A stretch of DNA of 64,000 bases from Ramlibacter aurantiacus (GCF_016722895.1 NZ_JAEQNA010000003.1:347081-411080); one strand, 5' to 3'; positions 56,199 through 64,000 are shown, counted from the stretch's first letter. Numbers and translations are program-made. The notes: generated by a model not told the origin, from the sequence alone.

Positions 56199-57299
56199 AT
56201 GGGGCTTCCTCACCAGAACCCCTGCAGTACCCCCGTGGCCATTCCCCTCCTGAACGAAGCCGATGCCGCAGGGCGCCTCGCGGCCCTGCTCGACTCGGCC
56301 ATGGACGCCATCATCAGCGTCGACGAGCAGCAGCGCATCGTGCTGTACAACCGCGCCGCGCAGCAGACGTTCGGGTGGCCGGCCGAGCAGGTCCTGGGCC
56401 GACCGATGGAAATGCTCATGCCCGAGCGTTTCCGCCGCTCCCACGCGGGGCACGTGCGCCACTTCGCCGAGACCAACGTCACCTCGCGCCGCAAAGGCGA
56501 GGGCATGGTGCTGTACGGGCTGCGCGCCGACGGCTGCGAGTTCCCGATGGACGCCTCCATCTCGCAAATGGACACGGCGGAGGGCAAGGTGTTCTCCGTC
56601 ATCGTGCGCGACGTCACCGAGCGGGTGAAGGCGCGGCAGGACCTGGCGCGCTTTGCCACCGAGGCCAGCGCCATCCGCGAACAGGAGAAGACCCGCGTCG
56701 CCCGCGAGCTGCACGACGAGCTGGCCCAGTCGCTCACCGCCCTCAAGATGGATGCGATGTGGGTGCGCGAGCAGATCGGCGCTCGCCCGCAGGACGCCGC
56801 CGACAAGCTGGCGCACATGCTGGAGATGCTCGACGACTGCGTCGCCGCCACCCGCCGCATCTCGGCCGACCTGAGGCCGCTGGTGCTGGACGACCTGGGC
56901 CTGGTGCCGGCCATCGAGTGGCTGGTGCAGAACTTCGTGCAGCGGTGGGGCGTGGCTTGCGAACTCGACATCGACGAATCGCTGGAACTGCCCGAGCCCT
57001 ATGCCACCGCCGTCTTCCGCATCGTGCAGGAATCGCTGGTGAACGTCGCCAAGCACGCGGGCGCCAGCCGGGCCTGGGTGCGCATCGCCCGCGAAGGCCG
57101 CGAGATCGTGCTGTCGGTGCGCGACGACGGGCGGGGCTTCGTCACCGAGGCGCCGCGCAAGCCGCAGTCCATCGGCCTGATCGGCCTGCGCGAGCGGGCC
57201 ACCCTGCTGCGCGGCACGGTGTCCATCGCGTCGACGCCCGGCCAGGGCACGCGGGTCGAGGCCCGCATTCCGGCCGAGCCGGGGGAGGGCGCCGCATGA
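56199..57299 (+). CDS. PAS-domain sensor histidine kinase (NarX/HisKA_3 type)
   Basis: 366 aa (GTG at 56235 is an alternative start). A PAS domain (about 25-140) contains the FixL-like PEQ/MPERFRRSHAGHVRHF region; H82 lines up by eye with the FixL heme ligand. A HisKA_3 domain follows with phosphoacceptor H172 in RVARELHDELAQSLTALKM and a HATPase with ESLVNVAKHAGAS and DDGRGF, GLIGLRERA. No membrane helices, so it is soluble. The regulator gene overlaps its end (ATGA). Confidence 0.9.
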   Translation: MGLPHQNPCSTPVAIPLLNEADAAGRLAALLDSAMDAIISVDEQQRIVLYNRAAQQTFGWPAEQVLGRPMEMLMPERFRRSHAGHVRHFAETNVTSRRKGEGMVLYGLRADGCEFPMDASISQMDTAEGKVFSVIVRDVTERVKARQDLARFATEASAIREQEKTRVARELHDELAQSLTALKMDAMWVREQIGARPQDAADKLAHMLEMLDDCVAATRRISADLRPLVLDDLGLVPAIEWLVQNFVQRWGVACELDIDESLELPEPYATAVFRIVQESLVNVAKHAGASRAWVRIAREGREIVLSVRDDGRGFVTEAPRKPQSIGLIGLRERATLLRGTVSIASTPGQGTRVEARIPAEPGEGAA

Positions 57300-57931
57300 T
57301 CCGCCTGGTACTGGCCGATGACCATGCCATCGTGCGCGAAGGCCTCAAGCGCATCATCGAAGCCGCTTCGGGCTTCCAGGTGGTGGGGGAGGCGGGCGAC
57401 GGCTCCGAGGTGCTTCGCCTGGTGCGCGAATTCGAGTTCGACCTGCTGGTGCTCGACCTGTCCATGCCGGGGCGCAGCGGCATGGAGCTGATCCGCCTGG
57501 TCAAGGCCGAGAAGCCCCGGCTGCGCATCCTGGTGCTGAGCATGCACCAGGAGTCGCAATACGCCGTGCGCGCCATCAAGTCGGGTGCCAGTGGCTACCT
57601 CACCAAGGAAAGCGCGCCCGCCCTGCTGGAGCAGGCCCTGCGCAAGATCGCCGCGGGTGGCGCGTGGGTCAGCGCGGATGTCGCGCAGCAACTCGCGCTG
57701 GGCGCGATGCCGGGCAGCGAGCAGGCCCCGCACGAGGCGCTGTCGGCGCGCGAGTTCGAGGTGTTCAGGCTGCTGGCCTCGGGGATGTCGGTGACCGACA
57801 TCGGCACGCGCTTGAGCCTGTCGGTCAAGACGGTGAGCAGCCACAAGGCGAACCTGATGCACAAGCTGGGGCTGGGCAATTCCGCCGAGCTGGTGCGGTA
57901 CGCGATGCGGCACGGGCTGGTGGAGAGCTGA
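57296..57931 (+). CDS. NarL/FixJ-family response regulator
   Basis: 211 aa. Receiver domain with ADDH at 7-10, phosphorylated D54 (LLVLDLSMPG) and LTKE; C-terminal LuxR-type helix-turn-helix (about 146-205: LSAREFEVFRLLASGMSVTDIGTRLSLSVKTVSSHKANLMHKLGL). Partner of the PAS kinase gene that overlaps it. The closeness to the cbb3 cluster suggests redox or oxygen control; targets unknown. Confidence 0.94.
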   Translation: MIRLVLADDHAIVREGLKRIIEAASGFQVVGEAGDGSEVLRLVREFEFDLLVLDLSMPGRSGMELIRLVKAEKPRLRILVLSMHQESQYAVRAIKSGASGYLTKESAPALLEQALRKIAAGGAWVSADVAQQLALGAMPGSEQAPHEALSAREFEVFRLLASGMSVTDIGTRLSLSVKTVSSHKANLMHKLGLGNSAELVRYAMRHGLVES

Positions 57932-57991
57932 GGGTTGCTCCGACGACGGACGGTGGCTGGCGCAGCGCCTGCCGAACCGGGCGCGATCGGA

Positions 57992-58909
57992 TCAGGGCTC
58001 CGTGCGGCCCAGCGCCGTGACCAGCTGCTCGCGCAGCCACACGTGAGAGGCCACGCGCTCGCTGCGCTCGTGCCACACCAGCTCGTACTTGACCGGCGAC
58101 AGCGTGAACGGCGGGTCGAGCAGCGCCAGGCCGTAGTGATCGGCCACGGCCCCCGCATAGAAGCGCGGCATCAAGGCCATCAGGTCGGTGCCCTGCAGCA
58201 TGGGCGGCACACAGGAGAAGTGGCTCACCAGGATGGTGACCGTGCGCTCGATCCCGGCGTAGCGCAGCGCTCCGTCCGCATACGTGAAGAGGTCGCCATT
58301 GGGTGAGACGCCCACCTGGTGCACGGCCTGGAAAGCCTCCAGGGTCCACGGCTTGGCCAGGGCCGGGTGGCCGCGCCGGCACAGGCACACGTAGTCGTCG
58401 GTCCACAGCGAACGGCGGCGCAGGCTCGGTTGCAAGGCGTAGAACAGGCCGAGCCCGAAATCCAGCGTGCCCTGCTCGAGCCGCAGCTCCGATTCGCCGA
58501 AGGTGCGCATGGGCATGGAAAGACGCAGGTGCGGCGCCTGGTCCTGCAACTGCTGGACCAGCTTGGGCATCAGCAACTGCGCGATCATGTCGTTGACGGC
58601 CAGCGTGATCGTGCCGCGCGCCGTGAACGGATCGAACTCGCCCGGCAGCACGGCCCGACGCAGCACCTGCAGCGCGTCCTGCACCTCGTCCCAGAGGTTG
58701 ATGGCGCGCGGGGTCGGTTTCACCCCGCCGGCCGTGCGCACGAACAGCGGGTCCTTGAGGATCAGGCGCAGGCGCGCGAGGGCATGGCTGACGGCGGACT
58801 GGGTCAGCGCCAGGCTGTCGGCCGCGCGCGTGACGCTGCCTTCGCGCATCACGGCATCGAACACCTGGAGTCCGTCCAGGTCGATGCGGCCGATCAGCTT
58901 GTCGCCCAT
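57992..58909 (-). CDS. LysR-family transcriptional regulator
   Basis: 305 aa. GRIDLDGLQVFDAVMREGSVTRAADSLALTQSAVSHALARLRLILKDPLFVRTAGGVKPTPRAI is a full LysR DNA-binding half; the effector domain follows. It is the last gene of a four-gene operon (CoA ligase, amidohydrolase, Bug protein, LysR), 9 bp from the Bug gene, so it is expressed with the genes it probably controls. A candidate binding site lies at 62296-62324. Confidence 0.9.
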   Translation of the reverse strand: MGDKLIGRIDLDGLQVFDAVMREGSVTRAADSLALTQSAVSHALARLRLILKDPLFVRTAGGVKPTPRAINLWDEVQDALQVLRRAVLPGEFDPFTARGTITLAVNDMIAQLLMPKLVQQLQDQAPHLRLSMPMRTFGESELRLEQGTLDFGLGLFYALQPSLRRRSLWTDDYVCLCRRGHPALAKPWTLEAFQAVHQVGVSPNGDLFTYADGALRYAGIERTVTILVSHFSCVPPMLQGTDLMALMPRFYAGAVADHYGLALLDPPFTLSPVKYELVWHERSERVASHVWLREQLVTALGRTEP

Positions 58910-58918
58910 CGTGCCCGG

Positions 58919-59908
58919 CTAGTCGAGCGAGAGGCCGGCCGACTTCACCACCTTGCGCCACTTCTCGGTGTCGGCCATGACGAAACGCGTGAACTCGGCC
59001 GGGCTGCTGCCGGCGGCGGCGGCGCCTTGTTCGTTGAACCTGCGCACCATCTCCGGCTCGCGCACGACGGCCGAGGCATCGGCCGCGATCTTGTCCAGGA
59101 TGGAGGCAGGCGTGCCAGCCGGCGCGAACAGGCCGATCCACGTGGTGGCTTCGAACCCGGGCACCGTTTCGGCCACGGTCGGCAGGTCGGGCATGCTGGG
59201 CAGGCGCTGCAGGCCGGTGACGGCCAGCGCGCGCAGCTTGCCGGCGCGCACCTGCGGCAGCATGGCCGGGATGTTGTCGAATGCAACCTGCACCCGGCCC
59301 GCCACCAGCTCGCCGACGGCCTGGCCACTGCCCTTGAACGGGATGTGCGTCATGCGCGTGCCGGTGGCCTGCATGAACAGCTCGCCGGCCAGGTGGACCG
59401 ATCCGCCGTTGCCCGTGCTGCCGAAGTTGAACTCGCCCGGCCGCTCCTTCAGCAGCTTGATCAATTCGGGCACGCTGCGTGCCGGCACGTCGGGGTGCAC
59501 GACCAGCATGTTGGGGAAGGTGGCGACCAGCACCGCGGGCGCGAAGTCGCCGAGCTTGTAGGACAGCTTCGGGTTCACGGCCGGAGATACCGAGTGGGTG
59601 GAAGCCGTGCCCATGAGCAGGGTGTGCCCATCGGGCGTGGCGCGCGCGACCAGCAGCGAGCCGATCGCGCCGGTGCCACCGGCCTTGTTGTCGACGACAA
59701 CCGCCTGGCCCCAGCGTTCCGTCAGCTGCTGGCCGATCATGCGAGTCTGCACGTCGGTGGCCCCGCCGGCCGCGAACGGCACGACGATCTGCACGGCCTT
59801 CCTCGGCCAGCTCTCTGCGGGGGCAGCGGTCTGGCCGATGGCGGGCAGCGCACAAAGACTGGCCAGGGCGGCCAGCACGTGCCGGCGGTTGCGGGAGTGG
59901 GGGGTCAT
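58919..59908 (-). CDS. Bug/TctC-family periplasmic solute-binding protein
   Basis: 329 aa. Signal peptide about 1-28 (RRHVLAALASLCALPAIGQTAA). Mature landmarks: WPRKAVQIVVPFAAGGATDVQTRM, VVVDNKAGGTGAIGSLLVARATPDGHTLLMGT and GLFAPAGTPASILDKIAAD. It probably binds the carboxylate used by this catabolic operon. No TctA/TctB partner nearby. Confidence 0.92.
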   Translation of the reverse strand: MTPHSRNRRHVLAALASLCALPAIGQTAAPAESWPRKAVQIVVPFAAGGATDVQTRMIGQQLTERWGQAVVVDNKAGGTGAIGSLLVARATPDGHTLLMGTASTHSVSPAVNPKLSYKLGDFAPAVLVATFPNMLVVHPDVPARSVPELIKLLKERPGEFNFGSTGNGGSVHLAGELFMQATGTRMTHIPFKGSGQAVGELVAGRVQVAFDNIPAMLPQVRAGKLRALAVTGLQRLPSMPDLPTVAETVPGFEATTWIGLFAPAGTPASILDKIAADASAVVREPEMVRRFNEQGAAAAGSSPAEFTRFVMADTEKWRKVVKSAGLSLD

Positions 59909-59920
59909 GGTGTCGTCTCC

Positions 59921-60772
59921 TTAAAGATTAAAGTAATCGCGGGCGTTGCGGTAAAGCACCTTCTCCAGCACTTCCTCGGAATAGCCTTCGCTGCGCCAGT
60001 CGGCGATCACCTTCTCGTAGCGAAGCACCGGGAAGTCGCAGCCGAACATGATCCGGTCCTGCATGCGTCGACCGATCTCCTTCTTGAGCGACGGTGAGAA
60101 CTGGCGCGGCCCCCATCCATGCAGCTCGTAGTGCACATTGGGCTTGTGCAGCAGGATCGCGATCATCTCGTCCTGCCACGGGTAGGCCGGCCGCGCAGCC
60201 AGGACCCGGAGCTCGGGAAAGCGTGCGGCCACGAAGTCGATGTGTCGTGGGTGGCCATCGTCCAGCAGGTAGCCGCCCCCGCCGGGCAGCCCCTGGCCAA
60301 TGCCGGTGAGGCCGGTGAGGATCATCACCGGCAGGCCGGCATCGATGGAGCGCTTGTAGAACGGCGTCCACAGGGGATCGCTCGCCGGAACGCCGGTCAC
60401 CTGGCCGTTGACACAGAAACCCACGAAGCCTGCCTTCGCGTCGAGGCAGCGCTGGAACTCGGCCAGCGCCTCCGCCCCACGACGCGGATCGAACTGCAGC
60501 CAGTGCCCGGCGATCACGTCGGGGTGCTTGCGCTGCTCGGCAAAGGCGTAGTCGTGCATTTCCCGCATCTGCTCGATGGGCAGGAACTTGGTGAACGACA
60601 GGTCGAGGATCACGCGTGCGTTGTTCCGGCGGAAGTACGCCGCCTGTTCGTCCTCGGTGAAGAACTGCACCTCGGTCTTCCAGATCGCGGCCTGGCGCGC
60701 GAGCTCTTCGGGCGTGCGGAAGATGTAGCCGCGGCGGGTGCCCCAGTGCGAGTGGCAGTCGATGATGTTCAT
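59921..60772 (-). CDS. Amidohydrolase-family protein with altered metal site
   Basis: 283 aa, amidohydrolase_2/ACMSD-like fold. It has the N-terminal HxH (IIDCHSH, H7 and H9) and the late Asp (FGCDFP, D246), but the His expected in the third strand (H-x-G-x-P-W) is replaced: LAARPAYPWQDEM has R194. The other barrel His is also missing at MILTGLTG. It may be a metal-poor relative (decarboxylase, hydratase or lactonase) or use one metal only. Gene order: after the CoA ligase, before the Bug protein. Confidence 0.75.
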   Translation of the reverse strand: MNIIDCHSHWGTRRGYIFRTPEELARQAAIWKTEVQFFTEDEQAAYFRRNNARVILDLSFTKFLPIEQMREMHDYAFAEQRKHPDVIAGHWLQFDPRRGAEALAEFQRCLDAKAGFVGFCVNGQVTGVPASDPLWTPFYKRSIDAGLPVMILTGLTGIGQGLPGGGGYLLDDGHPRHIDFVAARFPELRVLAARPAYPWQDEMIAILLHKPNVHYELHGWGPRQFSPSLKKEIGRRMQDRIMFGCDFPVLRYEKVIADWRSEGYSEEVLEKVLYRNARDYFNL

Positions 60773-60790
60773 GGTGCTCCTGCAGTCGGT

Positions 60791-62227
60791 TCAGCGGCGG
60801 TCGATCAGGCGGCGGATCTTGGACGTGGACGAGAGGCCCGTGAGCGGATCGAGCTCGCCGGCCGCGGCTGCCTCGAGAATCAGCTTCACCCCCAGCGCCT
60901 CCTTGATACGCAGTGCCAGCTCGGCCTCGACCTGGGTTCGCACAGCCTCGTCGGCTGGCGCGCTCAGCTCGAACATGACCGTCATCTCCTCGCGACCTTG
61001 CGAGTCCTTCGCGACCACGCAGACGAACTCGCCATTCGTGGCCGCGTGCTCGGCGACCAGTGCCCCCACGGCTTCCGGAAACAGGTTGGTGCCGCGCAGC
61101 TTGACCATGTTGTCGGCCCGGCCGAACAGCTTGCTGATGCGCCGGTGGCAACTGCCGCAAGGGCAGGGTGCGCCCCCCACCCAGGAGGTGATGTCGTTGG
61201 TATTGAAGCGGATCATGGGCGCCACGTGCTTGAACAGCGTGGTGAGATACATGACGCCACGCTGGCCAGCCTCGTGCACCTGCTCGCCCGTGTCGATGTC
61301 GATCACCTCGGCCACGAAGGCGTCCTCGAACACGTGCATGCCGCTGCGATGCTCGCAGTCCGACGCGATCGAGCCGAACTCGTTGGCGCCGAAGGTGTCG
61401 TACACCGGCGCGCCCCACAGTTCCTCCAGCGCCGCGCGATCTTCCAGTCCCAGGTGCGCGATCAGCGACTTCACGCCCAGCGTGCGCGGATCGATCCCCA
61501 TCTCGTCGCGCGCCACCAGGGCGAGCTTTCGAAGGTACGCCGAGAAGCCCACCAGCACATTGGTCTTCCAGGCCCGCATGATCTCGATCTGCCGCCGGCT
61601 AGGCGTCTGCGCGCCCGAGCCGGTCATGACCGGCACCGCGCCCGAGTACTTCCAGATGCCTTCACGCGCCAGGAAGCCGCCGTTGGACAGGCCCGTGGAC
61701 AGCACGACCTGCACCAGGTCGAAGGGCCGCACGCCCTGCATGGCGAGCCGGCGGCCGGTGATGATGTTCATCACCTCCCGGTCGCGCGGCGAGTACAGCA
61801 TGGGCCGCGGCAAGCCGGTGGTGCCGCCGCTCGTCTGCAGCACCAGCGGCAGCGGCGCATCGGTCAGCGGATCGAGACCCGACAGGTCGCCCCAGGGCGG
61901 GTTATGGGCCAGTGCGTCGCGCAGGTCATGGACGGAGAAGGGCGGCAGGTCGCGCAACTGCTCCAGGCTGCGGATGTCGCCACGCCTGATGCCGGCCTTG
62001 CCCCAGTGCTTTTGATAGAAGGGAATCTGCCAGCCCCGCTCCACCTGCGCCAGGAAGCGTTTTTCCTGCAGGGCTTGCAGCTCGTCGCGCGAGGCCTTGT
62101 AGACGCCATCGAAGTACTCGGGCGCTGGCGGAAATTCGCGCCAGAGCGCCTCGAAATCCAGGGAATCCCAGTAGCGCGGGATGCTGCCGCGCGCGCCGGC
62201 CGAGCTTGTGTGGGGTGCTGCAGTCAC
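60791..62227 (-). CDS. PaaK-like aryl-CoA ligase (AMP-forming)
   Basis: 478 aa. The AMP-binding motif LQTSGGTTGLPRPM (about 130-143), YDTFGANEFGSIASDC, TLFKHVAPMIRFNTNDITSW and CPCGSCHRRISKLFGRADNMVKLRGTNLFPEAV match phenylacetate-CoA ligase relatives, which activate aryl acids with ATP. The paired CPCG cysteines suggest a zinc site. First gene of the operon; substrate is probably an aromatic carboxylate. Confidence 0.87.
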   Translation of the reverse strand: MTAAPHTSSAGARGSIPRYWDSLDFEALWREFPPAPEYFDGVYKASRDELQALQEKRFLAQVERGWQIPFYQKHWGKAGIRRGDIRSLEQLRDLPPFSVHDLRDALAHNPPWGDLSGLDPLTDAPLPLVLQTSGGTTGLPRPMLYSPRDREVMNIITGRRLAMQGVRPFDLVQVVLSTGLSNGGFLAREGIWKYSGAVPVMTGSGAQTPSRRQIEIMRAWKTNVLVGFSAYLRKLALVARDEMGIDPRTLGVKSLIAHLGLEDRAALEELWGAPVYDTFGANEFGSIASDCEHRSGMHVFEDAFVAEVIDIDTGEQVHEAGQRGVMYLTTLFKHVAPMIRFNTNDITSWVGGAPCPCGSCHRRISKLFGRADNMVKLRGTNLFPEAVGALVAEHAATNGEFVCVVAKDSQGREEMTVMFELSAPADEAVRTQVEAELALRIKEALGVKLILEAAAAGELDPLTGLSSTSKIRRLIDRR

Positions 62228-62295
62228 GATGCCAATCCGTTGAAGTGCAACAGATCATCGAAGCGTGGCTGCCCCCTGTGATGAAGGGATTAGGG

Positions 62296-62324
62296 AAGGC
62301 TCATTCTCTGGATTCATGAGCCTT
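62296..62324. promoter_or_regulatory. LysR-type binding site (T-N11-A palindrome)
   Basis: A perfect inverted repeat AAGGCTCAT / ATGAGCCTT with an 11-nt centre, so it has T-N11-A inside dyad symmetry, the LysR box form. It is 69 bp upstream of the CoA-ligase start, on the minus-strand side of the operon that ends with a lysR gene. It also lies 14 bp after the dinB stop, so a terminator role is the alternative. Confidence 0.6.
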
Positions 62325-62337
62325 CATATGACCGTCG

Positions 62338-63543
62338 CTAGAACAGCTCCAGCGTGCCCGGCCCTGGTTCGCGCGCAACGAGCTTCGCCGGCTGCGGAGC
62401 AAGTTCGGCCTTGACCAGCTTGCCCACCCGCACGCCCAGCAGCCGCAGCCGCCGGCCCAGGTCCACCCGCTTGAGGCATTGGCCGCCCGCCTTGCGAATG
62501 GTGGCGGCGTCGGCCGTGTAGTGGTCCAGGGTCTGGTCGCGCGTCGCGATGCGGAAATCGTCGTAGCGCAGCTTGATGCCGATGGTCCTGCCCAGGTAGC
62601 CCTTGCGGCGCAGGTCCTCGGCCACGCGTTCGCACAGGTCGCTGAAGATCGCGCCCAGCTCGGCCCGGTCGCGCACCGGGTGCAGGTCGCGCTCGAAGGT
62701 GGTCTCGCGGCTCATGGACACGGGCTCGCTCTCGGTCACCACCGGGCGGTCGTCGCGGCCCCATGCCGCATCGTGCATCCAGGCGCCGTAGCTGCGGCCG
62801 AAGTGCTCGACCAGCCAGTCGCGCTCGCGCGCGGCGATGTCGCCGATGGTGTGCAGGCCCAGCGCATGCAGCCGCGTCTCGGCCTTGGGCCCGATGCCGT
62901 TGATCTTGCGCACCGCCAGCGGCCAGATGCGTGACTGCAGGTCTTCCGGCTGCACGATGGAAATGCCGTTGGGCTTGTCGAACTCGCTGGCCATCTTGGC
63001 GATGAGCTTGTTCGGCGCCACGCCGATCGAGCAGGTGAGGCCGGTGCGCTCGAAGATGGCTTTCTGGATCAGCCGCGCCAGTGCCCGGCCGCCTTGGCGC
63101 TGGCCCCCGGGCACCTCGGTGAAGTCGATGTAGACCTCGTCCACGCCGCGGTCCTCCACCACCGGCGCAATCTCGCGGATGGTGGCCTTGAAGGTGCGCG
63201 AGAAGCGGCGCACCTCCTCGAAATCCACCGGCAGCACCAGGGCCTGCGGGCACAGCCGCGCGGCCTTCATCATGCCCATCGCCGATCCCACGCCGAACTG
63301 GCGGGCCGGGTAGGTGGCCGTGGTGATCACCCCGCGACCCACGTAATCCTTCAGCCGCGGGAACGCCTCGGGCGGGATCTCGCTCAGCGGCCGGTCGGCG
63401 AAGCGCCCGCGCAGTTCTTCATCGACCGTGCGCCGTCCGCCGCCGATCACGATGGGCAGGCCCTTGAGCTGCGGATAACGCAGCAGCTCGACCGACGCGA
63501 AGAAGGCGTCCATGTCGAGGTGGGCGATCCGGCGGTCGGGCAT
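62338..63543 (-). CDS. dinB: DNA polymerase IV
   Basis: 401 aa, Y-family polymerase. Catalytic acidic residues in AHLDMDAFFASVELL near the start and VDEVYIDFTEV in the palm; CSIGVAPNKLIAKMAS and GIGPKAETRLHALGLHTIGDIA (helix-hairpin-helix). It copies damaged templates with low fidelity. The C-terminal end lacks a clear beta-clamp motif, though GTLELF at the very end fits the clamp-binding pattern QL(S/D)LF loosely. Single gene. Confidence 0.95.
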   Translation of the reverse strand: MPDRRIAHLDMDAFFASVELLRYPQLKGLPIVIGGGRRTVDEELRGRFADRPLSEIPPEAFPRLKDYVGRGVITTATYPARQFGVGSAMGMMKAARLCPQALVLPVDFEEVRRFSRTFKATIREIAPVVEDRGVDEVYIDFTEVPGGQRQGGRALARLIQKAIFERTGLTCSIGVAPNKLIAKMASEFDKPNGISIVQPEDLQSRIWPLAVRKINGIGPKAETRLHALGLHTIGDIAARERDWLVEHFGRSYGAWMHDAAWGRDDRPVVTESEPVSMSRETTFERDLHPVRDRAELGAIFSDLCERVAEDLRRKGYLGRTIGIKLRYDDFRIATRDQTLDHYTADAATIRKAGGQCLKRVDLGRRLRLLGVRVGKLVKAELAPQPAKLVAREPGPGTLELF

Positions 63544-63661
63544 GGGGAGTGGATTTTCGCCGGTTCAGACCGCGGCTTTTTTTGCCGGCGGCACGGCTGC
63601 CTGAGTCAATGAACTCACAGTCCAACGCCATCGGTCGTGTGGCATGTCGGCCTATCCGTTC
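63544..63661. other. Intergenic stretch upstream of dinB
   Basis: About 118 bp between the dinB start and the repeat array. I see no gene, tRNA or clear palindrome. It must hold the dinB promoter, but no LexA box (CTGT-N8-ACAG) could be picked out. Confidence 0.4.
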
Positions 63662-63829
63662 CCAGCATCCCCCCGTTCGGGCTGAGCCTGTCGAAGCCTT
63701 CCCTCGCGAGCCCTCCAGCATCCCCCCGTTCGAGCTGAGCCTGTCGAAGCCGTCCCTCACGAGCCCTTCGACGGGCTCAGGGCGAACGGATTGGGTCGCG
63801 AGCCCTTCGACGGGCTCAGGGCGAACGGA
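63662..63829. repeat. REP-like array: two tandem and two inverted copies
   Basis: Two forward copies of CCCCGTTCG(G/A)GCTGAGCCTGTCGAAGCC sit in a near-perfect 53-bp tandem (63662 and 63715 onward), then two reverse copies (GAGCCCTTCGACGGGCTCAG followed by GGCGAACGGA) at 63761-63790 and 63800-63829. The same motif occurs at 50325-50390. A third CGAGCCCTCCAGCATC (63865-63881) is cut off by the IS end. Non-coding, in spite of long open frames. Confidence 0.8.
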
Positions 63830-63881
63830 GGTGAGGTGCCGAGCGCCGGGCGAAGCCCAGCCACGCGAGCCCTCCAGCATC

Positions 63882-64000
63882 TGAATCGCCCCGAGATTCC
63901 TGGAGGCCAGTTGGTTTAAGTCAGGCCACCGCGGTGGGGGCCTGATTGGCGAATTGCCGGTAGTAGTTTGCCTCAGCCTCTGCCGGCGGTATGTAGCCGA
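63882..64000 (-). mobile_element. IS3-family insertion sequence, right end (rest outside window)
   Basis: The plus strand has TGAATCGCCCCGAGATTCCTGG from 63882, the form of terminal inverted repeat seen in IS51/IS2-group members (TGAACCGCCCC..CCTGGAG). The transposase C-terminus lies just inside it, reading outward on the minus strand. The rest of the element lies beyond the window. Confidence 0.8.
63921..64000 (-). CDS. IS3-family transposase OrfB, C-terminal fragment (cut by window edge)
   Basis: The last 25 codons are visible: GYIPPAEAEANYYRQFANQA followed by PTAVA and a TGA stop at 63923-63921. YxxPAExExxYYRQ is the ending shared by IS3-family OrfB integrases. The 5' part is outside the window, so it cannot be said whether the transposase is intact. 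Confidence 0.8.
   Translation of the reverse strand, partial: GYIPPAEAEANYYRQFANQAPTAVA

Noticed and set aside
62296..62324. Intrinsic terminator of dinB.
   Set aside because: The hairpin has no T-run on the dinB strand, and its T-N11-A form and position favour a LysR box; kept as an alternative.
63419..63884. Two open frames (153 and 111 codons) over the array, containing repeated VRPEPVEGL or ELSLSKP peptides.
   Set aside because: The repeated peptides are translations of the tandem non-coding motif CCTGAGC..GTCGAAG, which occurs on both strands.

Overview
The window is about 64 kb of very GC-rich DNA packed with short-gap, often ATGA-overlapping genes. Gene content (complete ccoNOQP with ccoGHIS, Bug-type solute-binding proteins, LysR-regulated aromatic operons, a PIMT-rhodanese-TolC block, Entner-Doudoroff genes) and small interspersed repeats point to a betaproteobacterium of the order Burkholderiales, most likely Comamonadaceae (Ramlibacter/Variovorax/Caenimonas-like). 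This is judged from protein features by eye; no database search was run. No rRNA, tRNA or CRISPR array was recognised.

Layout. 1-9649: end of an MscS-type channel gene, then glgX, treZ and a giant malQ-treY fusion, which together turn glycogen or maltodextrin into trehalose. 9681-10283: a toxin-antitoxin pair, a Phd-like antitoxin with a CcdB toxin. 10297-15941: a tightly overlapping run of nudB, an EEP-family gene, clsB, a ligase-associated exonuclease, a DUF2269 membrane protein and an ATP-dependent DNA ligase. 15998-23137: a divergent LysR gene and a six-gene aromatic-type catabolic operon (Bug protein, decarboxylase-like amidohydrolase, extradiol-type dioxygenase, FAH hydrolase, flavin monooxygenase, GST). 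23247-24167: an SRPBCC protein and a GNAT acetyltransferase.

24207-30686 (minus): a polysaccharide operon with three glycosyltransferases, an O-antigen-ligase-like polymerase/ligase, a flippase and a small secreted protein with a C-terminal anchor. 30860-38681: an EamA exporter, ogt, phosphomannomutase, waaC, waaA, and a DUF2306-LytS-LytR operon. 38727-44309: TolC, rhodanese, PIMT, YdcF, msrA, a small secreted protein, pdxH and a ChaC-like cyclotransferase. 44441-46932: edd-eda. 47046-57931: a 27-aa membrane peptide, a universal stress protein, the cbb3 oxidase cluster (ccoI, ccoS, ccoN, ccoO, ccoQ, ccoP, ccoG, ccoH) with two FNR-type boxes, and a PAS histidine kinase with its NarL-type regulator. 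57992-62227 (minus): a second catabolic operon (CoA ligase, amidohydrolase, Bug protein, LysR) preceded by a textbook T-N11-A LysR box. 62338-63543: dinB. 63662-64000: a repeat array cut by the end of an IS3-family element.

The items most worth following up are the hybrid Phd/CcdB module, the first aromatic operon, the second amidohydrolase lacking expected metal ligands, the FixL-like PAS kinase beside the cbb3 cluster, the small repeats that start at stop codons, and the IS-interrupted repeat array.
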